A stretch of DNA of 64,000 bases, from assembly GCA_016234495.1 (NCBI GenBank), contig JACRBI010000008.1, positions 1 to 64,000 on the forward strand, written 5' to 3'. Within the stretch, counting starts at the first letter, position 1; the number at the start of each line of letters is the position of its first letter. Made by a program: the position numbers and the translations under genes. The stretch comes from Chloroflexota bacterium (GTDB lineage: Bacteria > Chloroflexota > Anaerolineae > Anaerolineales > Villigracilaceae). The notes under the pieces are model-generated. The model searched no databases, was not told where the DNA came from, and saw only the letters and a list, made by a program, of their open reading frames with translations. This document shows, in pieces, positions 43,005-50,730 of the stretch.

Positions 43005-43024
43005 AAGTTAAAGGAGAGGGCAGT

Positions 43025-43426
43025 ATGAGCGTGTGGAAAACGAACGACCCAGATACAAAAAAAATATTGTACGTTCAGACTCACGGTGAAAAGGATCCTG
43101 AACGAACGGCAACGCCGTTCTTTTTGGCGACTGCCGGCGCGGCGATGGATAACGAAGTCTGCATTTATTTCACCATGAACGGTCCACAGTGCGTGGCAAA
43201 AGGGAATGGCGACACGATCATCATTCCACGCAAGGGCGGCGGCGGCAAGGAATTGAAGTTCTTCATCGAACAGGCGCAGGAGATCGGTGTGCGCTTCCTC
43301 GTCTGCCAGCCTTCGCTCGACCTGCATGGTTACACCATGGACGACATGATCGAAGGCGTGGAAATGATCGGCGGCGCGGCGTTCAACGACATGGCGTGTG
43401 ACGCTGACGCTGTTATAGGTTTCTAA
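43025..43426 (+). CDS. DsrE-family protein
   Basis: A 133-aa DsrE-fold protein. 'KKILYVQTHGEKDPERTATP' N-terminus and 'GVRFLVCQPSLDLHGYTMDD' with the conserved Cys in LVCQPS. It differs from DsrE2 in lacking the central insertion. In sHdr operons a DsrE protein commonly joins TusA and DsrE2 to deliver sulfur. AAGGAG precedes the ATG. It is followed by a hairpin repeat (43428-43486). Confidence 0.83.
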   Translation: MSVWKTNDPDTKKILYVQTHGEKDPERTATPFFLATAGAAMDNEVCIYFTMNGPQCVAKGNGDTIIIPRKGGGGKELKFFIEQAQEIGVRFLVCQPSLDLHGYTMDDMIEGVEMIGGAAFNDMACDADAVIGF

Positions 43427-43427
43427 T

Positions 43428-43486
43428 CCACGAAGAGCACGAATTTTCACGAAGGTTTTATTCGTGTTTCTTCGTGTCCTTCGTGG
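43428..43486. repeat. Dispersed self-complementary repeat (CCACGAAG family)
   Basis: CCACGAAGAGCACGAA with CACGAAGG on the left pairs imperfectly with TTCGTGTTTCTTCGTG and CCTTCGTGG on the right. It lies just before the GTG start and AGGAGG of shdrC1. Confidence 0.6.
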
Positions 43487-43505
43487 AAAAGTAAAGGAGG
43501 CACAC

Positions 43506-44213
43506 GTGCCCACCACACAAGAAAATTGGAACCCTGGCAAGAAGCAGGATCGCCACCCCGAAGTTTCATACGAAGAGAAAGAGAAACTCTTTCTCGAAGT
43601 GAAAAATGACCCGCGCTACGAAGACTTCCTTTATGGATGCTACGAGTGCGGCATTTGTGTTTCGACCTGCCCTTCGGCGCGCTTCTATGACTATTCTCCG
43701 CGGGTGATCGCTCAGGCGATGGCGCGTGAAGATGTGGAACGCGTGTACGACATCATCTCGGAAGACATTTGGAATTGCGCACAATGCTTTTCGTGCGTGC
43801 GCTGTCCGCGCCAGAACAACCCGGGCGGACTTGTCACTCTCCTGCGTGAAGTGGCGGTCAAGAACGGTTTGCAGGAAACCAAAGACGTTCTGCAAGGTTA
43901 CAGCCGCGTGATCTACAAGGTCATGCTCAAGGGCAACCAGGTCTCGCCAGATATGCTCCAGCCCGATTTCTTCCCTGACTGGGGTCCGTGGGTGCAGAAC
44001 TTCTCCGCGAACATGCCCGTGTGGAGAAAAGCCATCCCAGTGGATACGTTGCGCGGCGTGACCGATGCGGCGTGGAAAACGAATAGAAAGACCCTGCTCG
44101 AACTCTACACCATCTGGTTCGAGACAGGCAACATGGAGATCATCAAGGAAATTGACGAAGGCTTGCACGATTTATTGGCAGATGTGATGCAGGAAGAATT
44201 GGAAGAAGGATAA
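43506..44213 (+). CDS. shdrC1: sHdrC1-like iron-sulfur protein
   Basis: A 235-aa HdrC-type protein with two 4Fe-4S motifs: 'YGCYECGICVSTCP' (CxxCxxCxxxCP, about residues 44-57) and 'NCAQCFSCVRCP' (about 95-106). It transfers electrons in the sulfur-oxidising heterodisulfide-reductase-like (sHdr) complex. The start is a GTG with AAGGAGG five bases upstream; an earlier in-frame ATG lies in a repeat. Gene order C1, B1, A, hyp matches the sHdr operon. Confidence 0.9.
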   Translation: MPTTQENWNPGKKQDRHPEVSYEEKEKLFLEVKNDPRYEDFLYGCYECGICVSTCPSARFYDYSPRVIAQAMAREDVERVYDIISEDIWNCAQCFSCVRCPRQNNPGGLVTLLREVAVKNGLQETKDVLQGYSRVIYKVMLKGNQVSPDMLQPDFFPDWGPWVQNFSANMPVWRKAIPVDTLRGVTDAAWKTNRKTLLELYTIWFETGNMEIIKEIDEGLHDLLADVMQEELEEG

Positions 44214-44289
44214 AGAGCGTCAAAAGTCGAACGTCGAAGGTCAACCTGCCGACCTTTGACTTTTGACCTTCGACCTTACTGGAGAACCC

Positions 44290-45495
44290 ATGACCACAAC
44301 CGTAGAAGAAATCCTTGAACGAAAATCCCATGCAGTGACTCGTGACCCTGAGATCGCGCCAACGCACGACATCCGCGAATCATTGTTCGAACTGGAAGCG
44401 AAGGGCGAGATCGTCGTCCAGCGCGTGCCTGAAAACCATGTGGAAGTGAAGACCAAGTTCGGGCGCACCAAGAAGATTCCCATTGACCACACCTGGCACC
44501 ACAAATCCTGCGGTCAATGCGGACATATCCCTGGCTACACTTCGTCCATCTTTTGGCTGCATCGCCAATTCAATCTGGATTATCTCGACCCAACCGACCA
44601 GACTTCTTGCACGGGTTGGAACTACTACGCTTCGGCGACATCCAACGCTGCTGCACAGGCTGCGGTGATGAGTCGCAACTTCGCCGCCGCGCATGAGACG
44701 GGTTACTTCCCGATGATCCATTGCGGCACTTCCTACGGACATTACAAAGAGATCCGCGAGCAACTCGTCCACCACAAGGGACTGCGCGATGAAGTCCGCC
44801 GCATTTTGGACAAACTTGGCAAGCCGCTCGTCATCCCTGAAGAACTTGTCCACTACAGCGAGTGGGTGCATGTCATGCGCAATAAGTTCGCAGAGAAGCA
44901 AACCGTGGACATGAGCATGATTCGCGCCACGGTTCACCCTGCCTGCCATTACTACAAGATCGTCGCGGAAGACGCGATCTACGACCCTGATATTTACGGC
45001 GGTCAACGCACGGCGACGGTGACAGGTACGCTCGAAGCGCTCGGCATTGATGTAGCGGATTATTCAACCTGGTTCGATTGCTGCGGCTTTGGCTTCCGTC
45101 ATGTGCTCGTTCAACGTGACTTCACCCGCTCTTTCTCAACTCTGCGCAAGATCGAAGTGATGAAGAACGAAGTCAACCCTGACCTGACCGTGACCCACGA
45201 CACAGGCTGTGTGACCACGCTTGATAAGAGTCAGTTCTCGGCTAAGGCACACGACCGCAATGTGGGAATTCCCGTGTTGTCAGATGCGCAGGTTGCGGCG
45301 TTGGCGATGGGAGCACATCCCTTCCGTGTGGTGCAGTTCCACTGGCATTCCACGGATTGGCGTCCGTTCCTGGACAAACTTGGAATCAACTGGCAGAAAT
45401 ACTGGGACGAATTCCAAGGCGACCTCGAAGCAATTCGCGCAGGGACGAAATCGGGCATTACGTGGGAAGACGCGGATAAGCCCGTAGTTTATTAA
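44290..45495 (+). CDS. shdrB1: sHdrB1-like CCG-domain protein
   Basis: A 401-aa HdrB-type subunit. CCG-like motifs: 'KSCGQCGHIPGY' in an N-terminal extension, and 'HPACHYYK...WFDCCGFGFRH' in the second half, with later 'HDTGCVTTLDKSQF'. These Cys coordinate the non-cubane cluster where disulfide chemistry takes place in the Hdr family. Start at MTTTVEEILE behind TGGAGAA. The gap before it holds a self-complementary repeat made of GTCAAAAGTC-like words. Confidence 0.87.
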   Translation: MTTTVEEILERKSHAVTRDPEIAPTHDIRESLFELEAKGEIVVQRVPENHVEVKTKFGRTKKIPIDHTWHHKSCGQCGHIPGYTSSIFWLHRQFNLDYLDPTDQTSCTGWNYYASATSNAAAQAAVMSRNFAAAHETGYFPMIHCGTSYGHYKEIREQLVHHKGLRDEVRRILDKLGKPLVIPEELVHYSEWVHVMRNKFAEKQTVDMSMIRATVHPACHYYKIVAEDAIYDPDIYGGQRTATVTGTLEALGIDVADYSTWFDCCGFGFRHVLVQRDFTRSFSTLRKIEVMKNEVNPDLTVTHDTGCVTTLDKSQFSAKAHDRNVGIPVLSDAQVAALAMGAHPFRVVQFHWHSTDWRPFLDKLGINWQKYWDEFQGDLEAIRAGTKSGITWEDADKPVVY

Positions 45496-45583
45496 GTGTC
45501 AAAAGTCAAAGGTCAAAAGTCGCCCGACCTTTGACCTTTGACTTTCGACCTGAAACTTGACACTTGAAACAGGAGAACTGTAA

Positions 45584-46639
45584 ATGTCATCAAACAAAAT
45601 TTTGGTAATCGGCGGCGGACCTGCGGGATTGGAAGCGGCTCGGTCTGCGGCTGAACTCGGCGGGGAAGTCATTCTCATTGAAAAGCGCGAACGCCTCGGC
45701 GGCACGCCCGACCGTGAGGGATACGCCAAACTCACCCATCACTGGCGCGACGCGTCTGAAGCGATGGCAGAACTCAGCAATGCCGTCACAAGCAACGCCA
45801 ATGTGCAAGTGAAGTATCAAGCCGAAGTGAAGGGAATGTCTGGGAGCGCTGGCAACTTTGAAGTCCAGATCGAAGCGGGCGGCGCAGCCGAGTCCCTCAA
45901 CGTGGGCGCGGTCATCATCGCCACGGGTTTCCAGCATTTTGACCCAGGTCGCGCCACGCAATACTACAACTACTACTCGTTCCCCGATGTCATCACGCTC
46001 ACCGATCTCGAAAAGATGTTGAAGGAACACAACGTCGTGCGCCCGTCGAACGGACAAGCGCCGAAGAAGATCGCGTTCATTCAATGTGTGGGTTCACGTG
46101 ATAGACAAATTGGAAACGAATATTGCTCGAAGGTTTGCTGCGGCATTGCCAGCAAGCAAGCGATCGAATTGCGCGAGCAGTTGCCTGATAGCAAAGTGAT
46201 GATCTTCTACATTGACATGCGCATGTATGGTTATTGGGAAAATGAAATCTACTGGCCCGCGCAGGAAAAATATAAAGTCAATTATGTAAAGGGCGTCATC
46301 AGTGAAGTGCTCAAGAAGGGCGACCAACTTTTGATCCGCGGTGAAGACACCACGATGAGCCGCCCGATGGAAGTGACGATGGATATGGTCGTGCTCTCGG
46401 TCGGCATGGAGCCGAGCGCAGGCACACGCGCCATCGCGCAACTGATGGGCGTTCAGCAAAACAAATACGGTTTCATCGAAGCGGGCGGTGCGGGTGGTCT
46501 CGACACCGTTGCAACTTCTGTGCCTGGCATTTTCGTCGCAGGCGCGGCAGCGGGTCCATCAGACTTGGACGACTCGATCTCTGAAGCAGGTCTCGCCGCG
46601 GCACGCGCCGTTGCGTTGACTCGCAAAGTGATGGCGTAA
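45584..46639 (+). CDS. shdrA: sHdrA-like FAD/iron-sulfur subunit
   Basis: A 351-aa HdrA-type flavoprotein. N-terminal FAD motif 'VIGGGPAGLEAARSAAELGG' (about 7-26), a Cys cluster 'CVGSRD...YCSKVCCG' (about 165-185) for a 4Fe-4S centre, and C-terminal 'VPGIFVAGAAAGPSDLDDS'. It is about half the size of methanogen HdrA, as known for sHdrA, and lacks the extra ferredoxin modules. It should be the electron hub of the complex. Its stop overlaps the next gene start by one base. Confidence 0.9.
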   Translation: MSSNKILVIGGGPAGLEAARSAAELGGEVILIEKRERLGGTPDREGYAKLTHHWRDASEAMAELSNAVTSNANVQVKYQAEVKGMSGSAGNFEVQIEAGGAAESLNVGAVIIATGFQHFDPGRATQYYNYYSFPDVITLTDLEKMLKEHNVVRPSNGQAPKKIAFIQCVGSRDRQIGNEYCSKVCCGIASKQAIELREQLPDSKVMIFYIDMRMYGYWENEIYWPAQEKYKVNYVKGVISEVLKKGDQLLIRGEDTTMSRPMEVTMDMVVLSVGMEPSAGTRAIAQLMGVQQNKYGFIEAGGAGGLDTVATSVPGIFVAGAAAGPSDLDDSISEAGLAAARAVALTRKVMA

Positions 46640-47412
46640 TGCTCCCTCAGCGACAGAGTCACATCATCAAGCAAAAGACGGGACCCGACGACCCCGAACT
46701 GCAAACCAATTTGCAGGAAGCGTTGGGACAAGTCGCGCCTGAGGATGTGATTGCGATAGCAGACGAATTGGCGGAACGTCACGCCCGCCTCTTTCTTGGA
46801 CTTCGAGCGGACTCTGCTTCTCTAGCCTCTTCCTTCGCTGACATCGCTTCCGCTGTCGCGCACACCAAAGCGAACGCGCGAACCATCACCAATTACTTTG
46901 CGCAAGGTGATTACTCGCTCTTCGAGCAATTACTACAAGGCGAAGCGTCCGCGCCTGTACGTGTGGCAGTCTTTGTCGAAAAGTTGAACGCGCTCGATAC
47001 GCGTCTCGCTCTCGAACTCGCTACTGGACTTTTACACAACACCTTCCCCTCCCAACACTGGCTATGGACTCGCTGGCTATGGGATCCGACCGTCGGCACG
47101 GGCATTCTGCCTTTGCTGGCGGGCAGCACGCACAACCTCAACGCCGAAAATCTCGCGGACGGATACGCCCGAGTCGGCGCGGTAACGGCGATGAGCGTGA
47201 AGTTCGGTGAAGGGACTGGCTTGTTTGTTGACGAGTTAATGAGTAACGAGAAACGAGTGCCGTTTGCGAATAGTGCGTTCCTGGCATGTGCTTACAGTGT
47301 GTATCTGTACGGCACGACGAGTTGGCGATTGAGTAGAGAGTTCAACGGGTTGTTGCCTACGTTGCCGAACATGGCGAGACGGCTACTTGGGTTGAAGAAG
47401 AGCGGCGCGTAG
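46639..47412 (+). CDS. Hypothetical protein between shdrA and the HdrCB fusion
   Basis: A 257-aa soluble protein without Cys-rich motifs, signal or membrane segment. The helical sequence has 'LELATGLLHNTFPSQHWLWTR' region, Trp-rich, and 'FANSAFLACAYSVYLYGT'. Its position matches the conserved 'hyp' gene of sHdr operons (C1-B1-A-hyp-C2-B2). The family has no known activity. It begins on the last base of the shdrA stop and ends Ser-Gly-Ala-stop, where the stop TAG belongs to a REP element. Confidence 0.7.
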   Translation: MLPQRQSHIIKQKTGPDDPELQTNLQEALGQVAPEDVIAIADELAERHARLFLGLRADSASLASSFADIASAVAHTKANARTITNYFAQGDYSLFEQLLQGEASAPVRVAVFVEKLNALDTRLALELATGLLHNTFPSQHWLWTRWLWDPTVGTGILPLLAGSTHNLNAENLADGYARVGAVTAMSVKFGEGTGLFVDELMSNEKRVPFANSAFLACAYSVYLYGTTSWRLSREFNGLLPTLPNMARRLLGLKKSGA

Positions 47413-47460
47413 GGGACGTTCTCTAACGTCCCCGTCGGCGTAAGAGAACGCCGACTACGC
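47407..47460 (+). repeat. BIME-like REP doublet A
   Basis: GCGTAG, hairpin GGGGACGTT/AACGTCCCC with loop CTCT, then hairpin GTCGGCGT/ACGCCGAC with AGA in the loop, then TACGC. The first GCGTAG contains the stop codon of the preceding gene. Compare 49613, 52783, 53401 and 53769. Confidence 0.8.
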
Positions 47461-47487
47461 AAAAAAATAAACAGGAGACCATCCTTC

Positions 47488-48771
47488 ATGGCACCTAAGT
47501 TTGAAAAAGCAAAAGCAGTCGAAAAAGAACACGCAGTCGTAGATGGCGTTGACGTTTCGGGTCACTGGAACCGCATGTTCGAACAGCGGGTGATCTTCGA
47601 GTACACGCCCGAACTGATCGAAAAGATCGCGGACATCCCCAACGCGGAATCATTTGCGAATTGTTATCAGTGCGCCAAGTGCGTCGCCGTCTGCCCCGTG
47701 GATGTGGTCGGGAATTACGGTCCGCGCAAGTTGTATCGCTACGCCCAAACAGGCATGGACTTAACCGAAGCGCCCGAGTTGTGGCTTTGCACCACCTGTG
47801 CCAACTGTCTGCGCGTGTGCCCCAAAGAAGTGAACATGGTCAAGATCATGCCCGCCGCACGCGAGCAGGCGATCTTGGATGGCAAGTTCGTGCCCGCGGA
47901 ATTACAGCAGGCATTCGAGAATACCGCCAAGAGCGGCAACCCGCTCGGTCAGCCTCAGCGCAAACGCGACGCTTGGATTCAGTCCGCGGGCGTGCCTGTG
48001 CCGATCATCAAAGACTTGGGTCGCAAAGTGAGTGTGCTTTGGTATGTCGGCTCGTATCCTTCGTATCATCCACGCGGCATTGACGCGGCGGCTGCAGCAG
48101 CGCGAATCTTCAACGCGCTCGGCATTGACTTTGCCATTCTCGGCAAGGAAGAAAAAGACGACGCCGACTCTCAGCGTCTGGCTGGCGAGAAGGGTCTGTT
48201 CGAGATGATGACCGAGCAAAATATCGAGACCTTCAATAAATATGAATGGGACGAAATGGTTGTCACAGGTCCGCATGAGTTGAATGCCTTCAAGAACGTG
48301 TACCCGAAGTATGGCTTTGAACGCCCTGTCGTTCATTACAGCACCTTCCTTGCGCGTTACCTTGACCAACTCAAGCCCATGCTCAAGCACCCTGTCAATA
48401 AGAAGATCACCTATCACGATCCGTGCTATCTCGGGCGTCACAACGGTGAATACGAAGCGCCGCGCAAACTGCTCGAAGCCATCCCTGGCGTGGAGTTGGT
48501 TGAAATGCAGCGCAACCGCGAGAACGGTTACTGCTGCGGTGGCGGTGGCGGCGGTATGTGGATGGACTCCTTCACCGCCAAGCACAACACCACCATGCGC
48601 CTCTCCGAAAAACGCGCCATGGAAGCTGCGTCCACGGGCGCGAACGTGCTGGCAGTGGCTTGCCCCTTCGAAGTCTCGCGCTTCACCGACGCGGTCAAGT
48701 CCACGGGCAATGAGCATGTGGATGTGTTGGATATCCTTGAATTGCTGGATAGGTCGATGAGGGGTGAGTAG
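47488..48771 (+). CDS. HdrC-HdrB fusion (HdrD-like), in the sHdrC2-B2 position
   Basis: A 427-aa fusion. N-terminal HdrC part with two 4Fe-4S motifs ('CYQCAKCVAVCP' about residues 58-69, 'CTTCANCLRVCP' about 100-111) and a C-terminal HdrB part with two CCG domains ('HDPCYLGRHNGEYE' and 'GYCCGGGGGGMWMD'). It stands in the position of hdrC2 and hdrB2 of sHdr operons, here as one gene. It is a close relative of the soluble half of the EMO protein at 50731. AGGAG lies before the ATG. Confidence 0.87.
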   Translation: MAPKFEKAKAVEKEHAVVDGVDVSGHWNRMFEQRVIFEYTPELIEKIADIPNAESFANCYQCAKCVAVCPVDVVGNYGPRKLYRYAQTGMDLTEAPELWLCTTCANCLRVCPKEVNMVKIMPAAREQAILDGKFVPAELQQAFENTAKSGNPLGQPQRKRDAWIQSAGVPVPIIKDLGRKVSVLWYVGSYPSYHPRGIDAAAAAARIFNALGIDFAILGKEEKDDADSQRLAGEKGLFEMMTEQNIETFNKYEWDEMVVTGPHELNAFKNVYPKYGFERPVVHYSTFLARYLDQLKPMLKHPVNKKITYHDPCYLGRHNGEYEAPRKLLEAIPGVELVEMQRNRENGYCCGGGGGGMWMDSFTAKHNTTMRLSEKRAMEAASTGANVLAVACPFEVSRFTDAVKSTGNEHVDVLDILELLDRSMRGE

Positions 48772-48853
48772 TAATTGGTAATTAGAGATTGGTAAATAGT
48801 AATTACCAATTACCAATCTCCAAAAGGAAACGTAACTCGAAATAGGAGCCTTC
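48772..48853. repeat. Self-complementary repeat before etfB
   Basis: TTGGTAATTAGAGATTGGTAA on the left pairs with TTACCAATTACCAATCTC on the right, after the HdrCB stop at 48771. Different in sequence from other operon hairpins. Confidence 0.6.
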
Positions 48854-49618
48854 ATGAATATCGTAGTAGCCATCAAACATATCCCCAGCATTGCCGATGA
48901 CCTGCCCGTCAAAGGTAATAACGTGGATTTCGACTCGGTGGATTTTGTCCTCAATGAATGGGACGAGCATTCCATCGAGCAAGCCGTTTTGATCAAGGAA
49001 TCTGTCGGTGGGACAGTGACCGTGATCGGCGTGGACTTGATCGGGGAGTTGGACAACGCGCTTCATCTCGCGCTGGCAAAGGGCGCCGACAAAGTGGTCA
49101 AGATCACCGCTGACGATCCCGCCGCGGATTCGCACATGCAAGCCAAATGGCTGTCAGAAGCGATCAAGGGCATGGGCGCGAACATGGTCTTCGCGGGCGT
49201 GCAGGCGTCGAATGACCTTGATGGACAGATCGGTCCGATGATTGCGGCGTATTTGGATATGCCCTACATCGGCGGCGTGAGTTCTGTTGAAGCCAACGGC
49301 GACTCTGCCACGGTCAATAAGGAATTTGCGGGTGGGGCGGGCGCGAAGTATGCCGTGTCCATGCCGTTCGTGGCGGGTGTGCAGTCTGCGCCGAAGCCGC
49401 CGCGTTATGCGCCCGTGAGCAAAGTCCGCCAGATGGCGCAATCCGCTACGGTGGAGAAAGTCGCTCCGTCGGGTGACGCGGACGTTAGAGAACGTCCGCT
49501 ACGCATATTGAAGATGGCTCCGCCCGTGGTGACGGGTCATGCTGAGATGATCGAAGGTTCGTCGAAGGAAGTGGCGGCGAAGATCGTGGAGTTGTTGAAG
49601 AGCAAAGGCTTAGCGTAG
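48854..49618 (+). CDS. etfB: Electron transfer flavoprotein beta subunit, with an in-frame REP insertion
   Basis: A 254-aa EtfB. 'NIVVAIKHIPSIADDLPVKG' N-terminus, 'LNEWDEHSIEQAVLIKE' and 'VFAGVQASNDLDGQIGPMIA' are typical, with the C-terminal 'MAPPVVTGHAEMIEGSSKEV'. Pairs with EtfA and accepts electrons from dehydrogenases. Residues about 209-217 (DADVRERPLR) are encoded by a REP half-element (49478-49504), adding roughly nine residues in frame to a loop. Its stop lies in another REP. The neighbours suggest it serves the sHdr complex. Confidence 0.9.
   Translation: MNIVVAIKHIPSIADDLPVKGNNVDFDSVDFVLNEWDEHSIEQAVLIKESVGGTVTVIGVDLIGELDNALHLALAKGADKVVKITADDPAADSHMQAKWLSEAIKGMGANMVFAGVQASNDLDGQIGPMIAAYLDMPYIGGVSSVEANGDSATVNKEFAGGAGAKYAVSMPFVAGVQSAPKPPRYAPVSKVRQMAQSATVEKVAPSGDADVRERPLRILKMAPPVVTGHAEMIEGSSKEVAAKIVELLKSKGLA
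49478..49504 (+). repeat. Intragenic REP half-element F inside etfB
   Basis: GCGGACGTT/AACGTCCGC with loop AGAG and foot CTACGC (the reverse complement of GCGTAG). It is identical in arms, loop and foot to the right half of 53769-53823 and is in frame within etfB. Confidence 0.85.
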
Positions 49619-49694
49619 TGGACGCTCTCTAGCGTCCACATTCGGCGTTACACCTGCCCTGGCGGGCGGTGCCAGGGGAGAACGCCGAGTACGC
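49613..49694 (+). repeat. BIME-like REP doublet B
   Basis: GCGTAG, hairpin GTGGACGCT/AGCGTCCAC with loop CTCT, then TTCGGCGTT paired with AACGCCGAG across an inserted inner hairpin CCCTGGC/GCCAGGG, then TACGC. The TAG is the etfB stop. Confidence 0.8.
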
Positions 49695-49710
49695 ATAATG
49701 AGGAGATAAC

Positions 49711-50658
49711 ATGAGCAATGACATTCTCGTAATCACCGAACACATGGATGGCAAGTTCTCTGATGTGTCGTTTGAAATGGTAGGAAAAGCCAAAGAGTTG
49801 GCGTCCGCTTTGGGAGGGCAAGCAGTTGCCGTCGTAGTCGGAGGCGGGGTTTCATCCAATGTGTTCGCGTCTGATTCCACGATCCACATTGATGACGCGG
49901 CTCTGTCGAATTTCAATCCTGAAGCGTATGGAAAAGTGATCGAAGCGCTGGTCAAGGAGAAGTCGCCGAAGGTCGTGATGTTCGGCTGGACGGTGACGGG
50001 CATGGATGTGGCGGCGTGGCTTTCGGCGCGGACAGGCGCTCCGTTGGCGGCGTATGCGAAGGATGTGCGTGTTGAAGGCGGCTCGCTCGTGGTGAGCAGC
50101 CAGGCATACGGCGGTAAGTTGATGGCGGAAGTTGCGCCCGAAGGCGACATGGCGATCGTGGCGTGTTTGGCGGGTTCGTTCCCTGTGGAAGCGGGGCAAG
50201 GCTCGACGGCGGGGACGACAATGGCTTCACCTGTGGACGCGGGTTCGTTGAAAGTGAAATTTGTCGAAGCGATCAAACCCGCTGGCGGCGATGTAGACAT
50301 CACTGCACAGGCGAAGTTGGTTTCGATAGGTCGCGGTATCGGCGGCAAAGAAAATGTGGAACTCGCTGAAGAATTGGCGAAGGCGCTCGGGGCAACGGTC
50401 TCCGCTTCTCGTCCCGTGGTGGACGCAGGCTGGTTGCCGCGCACGCGTCAGGTGGGCAAGTCGGGTCTCAAGGTCAAGCCGAAGTTGTATCTCATGCTCG
50501 GGATCTCTGGCGCGCCCGAACATCTCGAAGGCATGAAGAGCGCCGAGTTGATCATCGCGGTCAACACCGATAAGAAAGCGCCGATCTTCAATGTGGCGCA
50601 TTATGGTGCGACGGCGGATCTGTTCGAAGTGGCTGAGGCAATGTTGGAATTGCTGTAA
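49711..50658 (+). CDS. etfA: Electron transfer flavoprotein alpha subunit
   Basis: A 315-aa EtfA. N-terminal domain I ('DILVITEHMDGKFSDVSFEM') and the C-terminal FAD domain with 'GRGIGGKENVELAEELAKAL', 'SRPVVDAGWLPRTRQVGKSG', 'GISGAPEHLEGMKSAELIIA' and 'VNTDKKAPIFNVAHYGATAD'. The conserved FAD contacts (R in SRPVVD, S in VGKSG, H in PEHL) are present. It forms the Etf dimer with EtfB and passes electrons to the membrane EMO protein encoded next. AGGAGAT precedes the ATG. Confidence 0.93.
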   Translation: MSNDILVITEHMDGKFSDVSFEMVGKAKELASALGGQAVAVVVGGGVSSNVFASDSTIHIDDAALSNFNPEAYGKVIEALVKEKSPKVVMFGWTVTGMDVAAWLSARTGAPLAAYAKDVRVEGGSLVVSSQAYGGKLMAEVAPEGDMAIVACLAGSFPVEAGQGSTAGTTMASPVDAGSLKVKFVEAIKPAGGDVDITAQAKLVSIGRGIGGKENVELAEELAKALGATVSASRPVVDAGWLPRTRQVGKSGLKVKPKLYLMLGISGAPEHLEGMKSAELIIAVNTDKKAPIFNVAHYGATADLFEVAEAMLELL

Positions 50659-50730
50659 ATCTTCGATCTTCGATATTTGGTTTTCGAATAACCAATATCG
50701 AATATCGGTTTTCGTTTTCGGGAGGGTTTC
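50659..50730. repeat. Self-complementary repeat before the EMO gene
   Basis: ATCTTCGATATTTGGTTTTCGAATAACC and AATATCGAATATCGGTTTTCG contain inverted words (CGATATTTGG, CCAATATCGAATATCG) between etfA and the EMO gene. GGAGGG follows before the TTG start. Confidence 0.5.

Noticed and set aside
42444-43426. DsrEFH complex of the dissimilatory sulfite reductase pathway
   Set aside because: No DsrF or DsrH gene and no dsrAB; the two proteins are a DsrE2-type and a lone DsrE-type.
43506-46639. Methanogen-type HdrABC (heterodisulfide reductase)
   Set aside because: HdrA here is 351 aa, about half the methanogen size and without the extra ferredoxin parts, and TusA, DsrE, LbpA and lipoate ligase genes surround it. 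This is the sulfur-oxidising sHdr type.
47902-49056. A 384-codon minus-strand open frame opposite the HdrCB fusion and etfB
   Set aside because: Antisense shadow: the plus-strand genes carry all motifs.
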